Assembly (NCBI GenBank): GCA_013375495.1
Contig: JABXKC010000024.1
Coordinates: forward strand, 1 to 60,472
Source of the DNA: Promethearchaeota archaeon
Lineage (GTDB): Archaea; Asgardarchaeota; Lokiarchaeia; Sigynarchaeales; SOKP01
Direction of reading: 5' to 3'
Length of the DNA: 60,472 bases
The notes beneath the pieces were generated by a model that did no database searches, was not told the DNA's origin, and was given only the letters and a program-made list of their open reading frames with translations. The position numbers were made by a program, and so were the translations under genes. Of the stretch, positions 56,621 through 60,472 are shown piece after piece. How positions within the stretch are numbered: position 1 is the stretch's first letter; the number at the start of each line of letters is the position of its first letter.

Positions 56621-57091
56621 TCAAGTAGTTTTAGAGCTAAGTTTTTCTTTTAATTTTGCTAGAGCACCCGACCAAGCTTTTTCAAAGTGGTTACGCGCTT
56701 CTTGCCAACTGGAATCATCTCTCCAACCAGAATGGAAGAGAAAGACGGTTGACTTTTTTGGATCATCAAAACTAGGGGAAAATAGAACTATTACGTGTGT
56801 TAAAGGATCGCAGAAATTCATAAAAGATTGATATCTTTCTGGTCCTTTCCATTCAAAGGATAGAAATTTATTTTTTTTAATGCTGGTAATCTTGCATCCT
56901 ATTGTGCTGTTGATTTCTCTATTTTGAGGGTCCCAAAAAAGTTCGTACTTGCCCCCTACTTTAGGTTCAACCTCCGCTTTCTCAGGTAACCACGATTCTA
57001 ATTTCTCGTTTACTGTGAACAATTCAAACGCTTGAGTAATATCACAGTTCAATTCTATTTCAATTTGAATAATATTTTGCATAATTAACAT
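56621..57091 (-). CDS. AHSA1/SRPBCC-family protein
   Basis: A 156-residue START-like protein: DITQAFELFTVNEKLESWL at the N-terminus, KVGGKYELFW, and FLFHSGWRDDSSWQEARNHF before the long final helix. The fold binds hydrophobic ligands in a cavity, and AHSA1-like members act as stress or toxin-binding proteins. Ligand unknown. A start at the second ATG (57082, NIIQIEIE) is equally possible. Confidence 0.83.
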   Translation of the reverse strand: MLIMQNIIQIEIELNCDITQAFELFTVNEKLESWLPEKAEVEPKVGGKYELFWDPQNREINSTIGCKITSIKKNKFLSFEWKGPERYQSFMNFCDPLTHVIVLFSPSFDDPKKSTVFLFHSGWRDDSSWQEARNHFEKAWSGALAKLKEKLSSKTT

Positions 57092-57157
57092 TTTGAAAAT
57101 TAACTAATAAATGTAAGATAAGTATTATAAAATAAGATAAAAATAATTATAAATTTA

Positions 57158-57214
57158 TTAAATCTCCTCGCTAGATTCCTTGCCTATCAAACGCATAACG
57201 GAATCAGTAAGTAG
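57158..57214 (-). pseudogene. decayed 3' tail of a ferredoxin-like gene
   Basis: On the minus strand the last ~18 codons read LTDSVMRLIGKESSEEI and a stop, close to ADSVMRLLGKEPGEEI, the C-terminus of the ferredoxin gene at 59423-60190. Upstream the frame hits TAG after two more codons. It is a fragment left after loss of a paralogue, next to the TetR gene end. Confidence 0.68.
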
Positions 57215-57241
57215 CTCCTAAGCACTTTTCATTACTTTAAC

Positions 57242-57850
57242 TTAATCTTTTAAAAGGGAAAAGACGATCTTATTTAACACTTGAAGGAAATATTCATCAG
57301 ACTCAAAAGTATACTCATCATAAACATGACGATGAATTAATATATCAACAATTCCATGAATTTGTTTTCCATTTTGCTCTATGTTAAGATCTTCTTGAGG
57401 AAAATTTTCAAGTAATATTTTAATGGGCTTTAAAAAAAGATTCGTTTCGATCTGACGAGTTTCTTTGGATCTTACATCATTTTTTAATTTGTCATAGAAG
57501 TTAATGTTAGAAAGGACTTCGCTTTCCATCGCAGCTATGAATTGCCGATTTTCTCTATGATTCTCAATCATGGCTAAAAAATACATCTTTAATCCATCTG
57601 AAAATGTATTAATATCCTTGCCAGCGAAAAAATTATTTGTATTTAGTTTTTCAGTAGATTCAATGGTAGATTTAGTTATTATTTCTTTTAGAAGATCTAT
57701 CTTTCCCTTCTTAAAGTGATGATAAAGAGTTCCAACACTTACATTAGCCAGATAAGTTATATCACGGATGTTTGTGTTGCTATACCCTTTCTCTATTATC
57801 AATTTTTCAGTGATTTCCAAAATTTTATCTTTAGCAGATTTTTTACTCAT
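57242..57850 (-). CDS. TetR-family transcriptional repressor
   Basis: A 202-residue repressor. The N-terminal helix-turn-helix is at about 26-46 (NIRDITYLANVSVGTLYHHF). The C-terminal part is a helical ligand domain with no recognisable specificity. Divergent from an alpha/beta hydrolase gene, with two matching 17-bp operators between. It therefore probably represses both itself and the hydrolase until an inducer binds. Confidence 0.9.
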   Translation of the reverse strand: MSKKSAKDKILEITEKLIIEKGYSNTNIRDITYLANVSVGTLYHHFKKGKIDLLKEIITKSTIESTEKLNTNNFFAGKDINTFSDGLKMYFLAMIENHRENRQFIAAMESEVLSNINFYDKLKNDVRSKETRQIETNLFLKPIKILLENFPQEDLNIEQNGKQIHGIVDILIHRHVYDEYTFESDEYFLQVLNKIVFSLLKD

Positions 57851-57886
57851 ATTTTTAATATGTCTTATATTAAATAAAAAGTTATC

Positions 57887-57903
57887 GAATTCGATTCGGT
57901 TTC
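57887..57903. promoter_or_regulatory. TetR operator, copy 2 (nearer tetR)
   Basis: GAATTCGATTCGGTTTC is identical at 15 of 17 positions to the core of copy 1 at 57947-57963. Its centre is exactly 60 bp from that of copy 1, so both lie on the same face of the helix. It also overlaps the perfect 12-bp palindrome ATCGAATTCGAT at 57884-57895. Confidence 0.65.
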
Positions 57904-57942
57904 GAAATATTTAAATATTAACAATAATTTTTTATTATAGCC

Positions 57943-57967
57943 ACTAGAAATCGATTCGATTTCTAGT
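57943..57967. promoter_or_regulatory. TetR operator, copy 1 (perfect 25-bp palindrome)
   Basis: Perfect inverted repeat with arms ACTAGAAATCGA and TCGATTTCTAGT around a central T at 57955. It ends 17 bases before the hydrolase start codon, a place that would block transcription or translation of that gene. It lies between divergent tetR and the hydrolase gene. Confidence 0.8.
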
Positions 57968-57984
57968 AAAATCATAAAAAAAAG

Positions 57985-59316
57985 GTGTTAAAAAAAGTGG
58001 TAAAAAATGAAAAAAAACAAAAAAATGAAAGAAGATCCCCTGATGCAGGTTTTAAAATCTTTAAAGACCCAGAAATGGATTGGACATTCGCTCGTACGCT
58101 CCAATACATGAATGAGAATGCAGCAGAGGTAGGCGAATGTCTTCGTGTAGCCCGTAGAATTGACGAAAAAAACAGAGAGAGTTGGATCGAGGAATGGGCT
58201 AATCTTGCGAAAAAAAAGGAAATCAAAGCTGAAGAAGCTCTTAATAAAGGACATAAAATTAGTGCGAGAGAATTATTTTTATGTGCTTCAAATTACTACA
58301 GGACCGCTGAATATGGAACACCGCCTTCATACCCACGGTTTCATGAACTTTGGGAGAAAAGTGTTAAATGTTTTCATATGGCTTGCCCATTGTTTAGTCC
58401 TCCAATTCAGATCATAGAGATACCGTTTAAAGATTTTAAGTTACCAGGGTATTTCTGGAGTCCAGATGAATCTACTGCTCATCATCCTACACTAATTGCC
58501 GCAGGTGGAAACGATACTTCACTAGAAGAAGTTTTTTTCCTATGTGGTCCGGCAACAGTAAGACGAGGATATAATTTTTTTACATTTGAACATCCTGGTC
58601 ATCGAGGAGCTGTCCATCTCTATCCTAACTGTACTAGACGGCATGATTATGAAATACCTTATAAAGTAGCAATCGATTTTCTTAAAACTCTTCCTGGTGT
58701 GGATGATAGAATTGCGTTAACGGGGTTTAGTTACGGTGGATATATAGCTACTAGAGTAGCAATTTATGAAAACCGTATTAAAGCTGTTATTCCAAATACT
58801 CCTATTATAGATATGGTAAACATGCAAAAATCTTTTGGAGGTAATTCTCGAAAACGTAATTTTCTCCTTAAACTTCCAGCTTCTTTCCTTAATCGACTTA
58901 TAGAACGAATTCTTAGCAAGATGCCCTTACAATATACCCTAGCAAAATATGTCCTTTGGGTATTTGGAATGCATGAACTCCCTTGGACTGAGGTTCTTAA
59001 GAAGGATATGTATAATATGCATAATATTAAAGATCAGATACATAAAATAACCTGCCCGGCTCTCGCAATAGTAAGCGATAGTGAAGGAGAAGAACTTTTA
59101 CTCCAAGCAAAAGAGTTCTATGAAGGTATCTCTTCAAGCGTCAAGGAGATTTACATTTTTAATTTAGAAAAAGATGGCTCAAATGATCATATACAGCTTG
59201 ATAACCGATTAATTGGAAATCAAATTATGTTTGATTGGCTTGATGAAATTTTTAATTATCAATCTCAATTGATACAATTGCGTCTGAAACCTTTACAAAA
59301 TGCGTTATTAGAATAA
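57985..59316 (+). CDS. alpha/beta hydrolase (prolyl-oligopeptidase/dienelactone-like)
   Basis: A 443-residue hydrolase, starting at GTG 57985 with AAAGG just before it. A charged N-terminal region of ~60 residues and a helical segment (1-140) precede the catalytic domain. The nucleophile is Ser in ALTGFSYGGYIATR (about 248), Asp is in AIVSDSEGEE (about 370) and His in GSNDHIQLD (about 403). The pattern recalls FrsA/esterase-type enzymes. Regulated by the divergent TetR gene through two operators. The natural substrate, perhaps an ester or small peptide toxin, is unknown. Confidence 0.86.
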   Translation: MLKKVVKNEKKQKNERRSPDAGFKIFKDPEMDWTFARTLQYMNENAAEVGECLRVARRIDEKNRESWIEEWANLAKKKEIKAEEALNKGHKISARELFLCASNYYRTAEYGTPPSYPRFHELWEKSVKCFHMACPLFSPPIQIIEIPFKDFKLPGYFWSPDESTAHHPTLIAAGGNDTSLEEVFFLCGPATVRRGYNFFTFEHPGHRGAVHLYPNCTRRHDYEIPYKVAIDFLKTLPGVDDRIALTGFSYGGYIATRVAIYENRIKAVIPNTPIIDMVNMQKSFGGNSRKRNFLLKLPASFLNRLIERILSKMPLQYTLAKYVLWVFGMHELPWTEVLKKDMYNMHNIKDQIHKITCPALAIVSDSEGEELLLQAKEFYEGISSSVKEIYIFNLEKDGSNDHIQLDNRLIGNQIMFDWLDEIFNYQSQLIQLRLKPLQNALLE

Positions 59317-59422
59317 ATTTACTAACTACATTTTTTTTCTATTTTTTTTTTAAAATCAATAAATATTCTTTGTCTCTTATATAAAAAAAGCAAAAAATAG
59401 TTAAAAATAAGAATTTATATAA

Positions 59423-60190
59423 TTAGATTTCTTCGCCAGGCTCCTTTCCTAACAAGCGCATAACGGAATCTGCAAGTTTATTTTGACTACGACTCATAAT
59501 TCCTTTAATCTTCCCCTCTTTTCCGAGAACGCGGAGCATAATACCATTCCAAACTGAGGATGGATTCCCTTTTTCTTTCTTGAATTTATCTCTGTGAATA
59601 TCTACGCTAATGTTGTCGTAATTTTTCGAAGCGTCCGTACATTTAAAACACAAAATGCATTTATCTATGTCGACAGCTATGTCATTACCCTCACGCGACA
59701 TAGCATCTACCGAACACTCTTCAGTAAACGCATCAATTACTTTAGTATCTTTTTCAGTGCAATCGAATTTAATTGAGCCATCTACTACCTTTCGTACTTT
59801 TTGGCCGTTTTCTAAAGTGCGAACTTCTTCGTCGAATTCCGCAAGAGAACCATTTTCTACTAATAAGATCTTACTTTCTCCGTTGATTAGTAATTCTAGT
59901 GTATAACCCGGACATATCCAACTGCAACTGCCACACCATATGCATTTTTCAGTATCTACGACAATCTTTTTATCTGATTCAACTCTCATCTCTTCTGGAG
60001 TGCCTATAGCAGTTTTTTTCAATGGTTCATCGTAAATAGAAATGGTTACAGGGCAAACTCTATGACAAAAACCACACTCAACGCATTTGCTTTCGTCGTA
60101 TTTTAATATACTCTCGTGCGAAAGCATCTTATAAACATAATGAGTAATATTTTCGTCAATTTCGATCGCTTTCTTAGCTGGTAACGACAT
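59423..60190 (-). CDS. multi-cluster 4Fe-4S ferredoxin-domain protein
   Basis: A 255-residue electron carrier. Two complete CxxCxxCxxxC sites: C36, C39, C42, C46 (CVECGFCHRVCP) and C83, C86, C89, C93 (CIWCGSCSWICP). A third, incomplete site has C178, C181, C184 (CILCFKC) plus C144 and C159 as possible partners. The C-terminal helix ends with DSVMRLLGKEPGEEI, of which a fragment copy lies at 57158-57214. No hydrogenase, dehydrogenase or heterodisulfide reductase gene is inside the window; the one just upstream is only partly visible. Confidence 0.88.
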   Translation of the reverse strand: MSLPAKKAIEIDENITHYVYKMLSHESILKYDESKCVECGFCHRVCPVTISIYDEPLKKTAIGTPEEMRVESDKKIVVDTEKCIWCGSCSWICPGYTLELLINGESKILLVENGSLAEFDEEVRTLENGQKVRKVVDGSIKFDCTEKDTKVIDAFTEECSVDAMSREGNDIAVDIDKCILCFKCTDASKNYDNISVDIHRDKFKKEKGNPSSVWNGIMLRVLGKEGKIKGIMSRSQNKLADSVMRLLGKEPGEEI

Positions 60191-60383
60191 AATCCTCTAC
60201 ACACTTTTTTAAAGTTTAAATTAATTATTATTAATTTATTTAAGATAATAAAAGTTTCATTTCTTTGTAAATAAAGTCTTCAGAGTTCTAACTTTAATTC
60301 TCTCAAAACAAAAAAAAAAGAGCTAAATTTTCAACTCTTAAATTTATAATTAATATAAAATATATTTAATTCTAAAGTTCTTT

Positions 60384-60472
60384 CTAGCTCATCGATTGTA
60401 GCATTCCAATTGGTAAAAGATCAACCTGCTTAATTATGTCAACAAACGCAGCTGTGGTTGGTCTAAGAGCAC
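60384..60472 (-). CDS. 3' end of a gene running off the right edge
   Basis: The final 28 codons on the minus strand read ALRPTTAAFVDIIKQVDLLP, then IGMLQSMS and a TAG stop. The fragment is too short for family assignment. Same direction as the ferredoxin gene, 193 bases upstream of its start, so they may be related. Nothing else is visible from 60191 to 60383, apart from a weak hairpin, AAGAG...CTCTT, near 60320-60340. Confidence 0.55.
   Translation of the reverse strand, partial: ALRPTTAAFVDIIKQVDLLPIGMLQSMS

Overview
The window reads as a piece of an AT-rich archaeal chromosome, most likely from an Asgard (Lokiarchaeia-like) archaeon; this placement is an inference from gene content. Supporting it are a 2-amino-3,7-dideoxy-heptulosonate synthase-type aldolase, a short ERCC4-type nuclease, a geranylgeranyl reductase-like flavoprotein, a HerA-like ATPase, poly-T terminators and TATA-like promoters, together with Asgard-flavoured genes: a protein with a gelsolin-like N-terminal domain, a small longin-like protein, long coiled-coil proteins and very large beta-helix surface proteins. 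No rRNA, tRNA or CRISPR array was seen.

Layout. 1-1.8 kb: the 5' part of a GC-rich, apparently imported catalase-peroxidase gene (katG) divergent from a Fur/PerR-type regulator, with a 31-bp palindrome between them. 1.9-3.2 kb: an acyl-CoA dehydrogenase. 3.2-4.3 kb: a patchwork of gene fragments (TauE, aldolase, NadB tail, beta-helix protein tail, methyltransferase tail), each with an intact or recognisable relative. 4.4-13.5 kb: two NosD-like beta-helix surface proteins sharing a duplicated ~295-bp promoter region, with a nucleotidyltransferase cassette and a TauE permease between them. 13.6-17.6 kb: ERCC4 nuclease, two small membrane proteins, the intact aldolase and NadB. 17.9-21.1 kb: three tandem low-molecular-weight phosphatase-like genes, a macro-domain gene with an in-frame TGA near its apparent start, and small unknowns. 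21.3-23.7 kb: beta-oxidation-type genes, including an enoyl-CoA hydratase with a C-terminal zinc knuckle.

24.3-36.1 kb is the most unusual block: longin-like protein, two coiled-coil proteins (one with the gelsolin-like domain), three modules of an unrecognised membrane ectodomain family with a basic VRKVRK-type cytosolic tail, and, divergently, a two-gene operon of winged-helix and long coiled-coil proteins. It is the best candidate for an undescribed system, possibly linking the membrane to the cytoskeleton; that function is inference only.

36.2-43.9 kb: metallo-hydrolase, geranylgeranyl reductase-like protein, then a sharp breakpoint near 39,130 where a HAD phosphatase and a carbamate kinase are both truncated. 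The segment to the right (carbamate kinase, ABC ATPase with a damaged Walker A, DUF2877/AllH-like protein) is richer in GC at first and looks like the remains of an imported purine/oxamate degradation cluster. 43.9-60.5 kb: mostly housekeeping and accessory metabolism (URO-D-type methyltransferase, OFA transporter, M42 and M20 peptidases, HerA-like ATPase, bacterial-type GAPDH, methyltransferases), a TetR regulator divergent from an alpha/beta hydrolase with two matching operators 60 bp apart, and a multi-cluster ferredoxin, of which a decayed tail copy lies 2.2 kb away.
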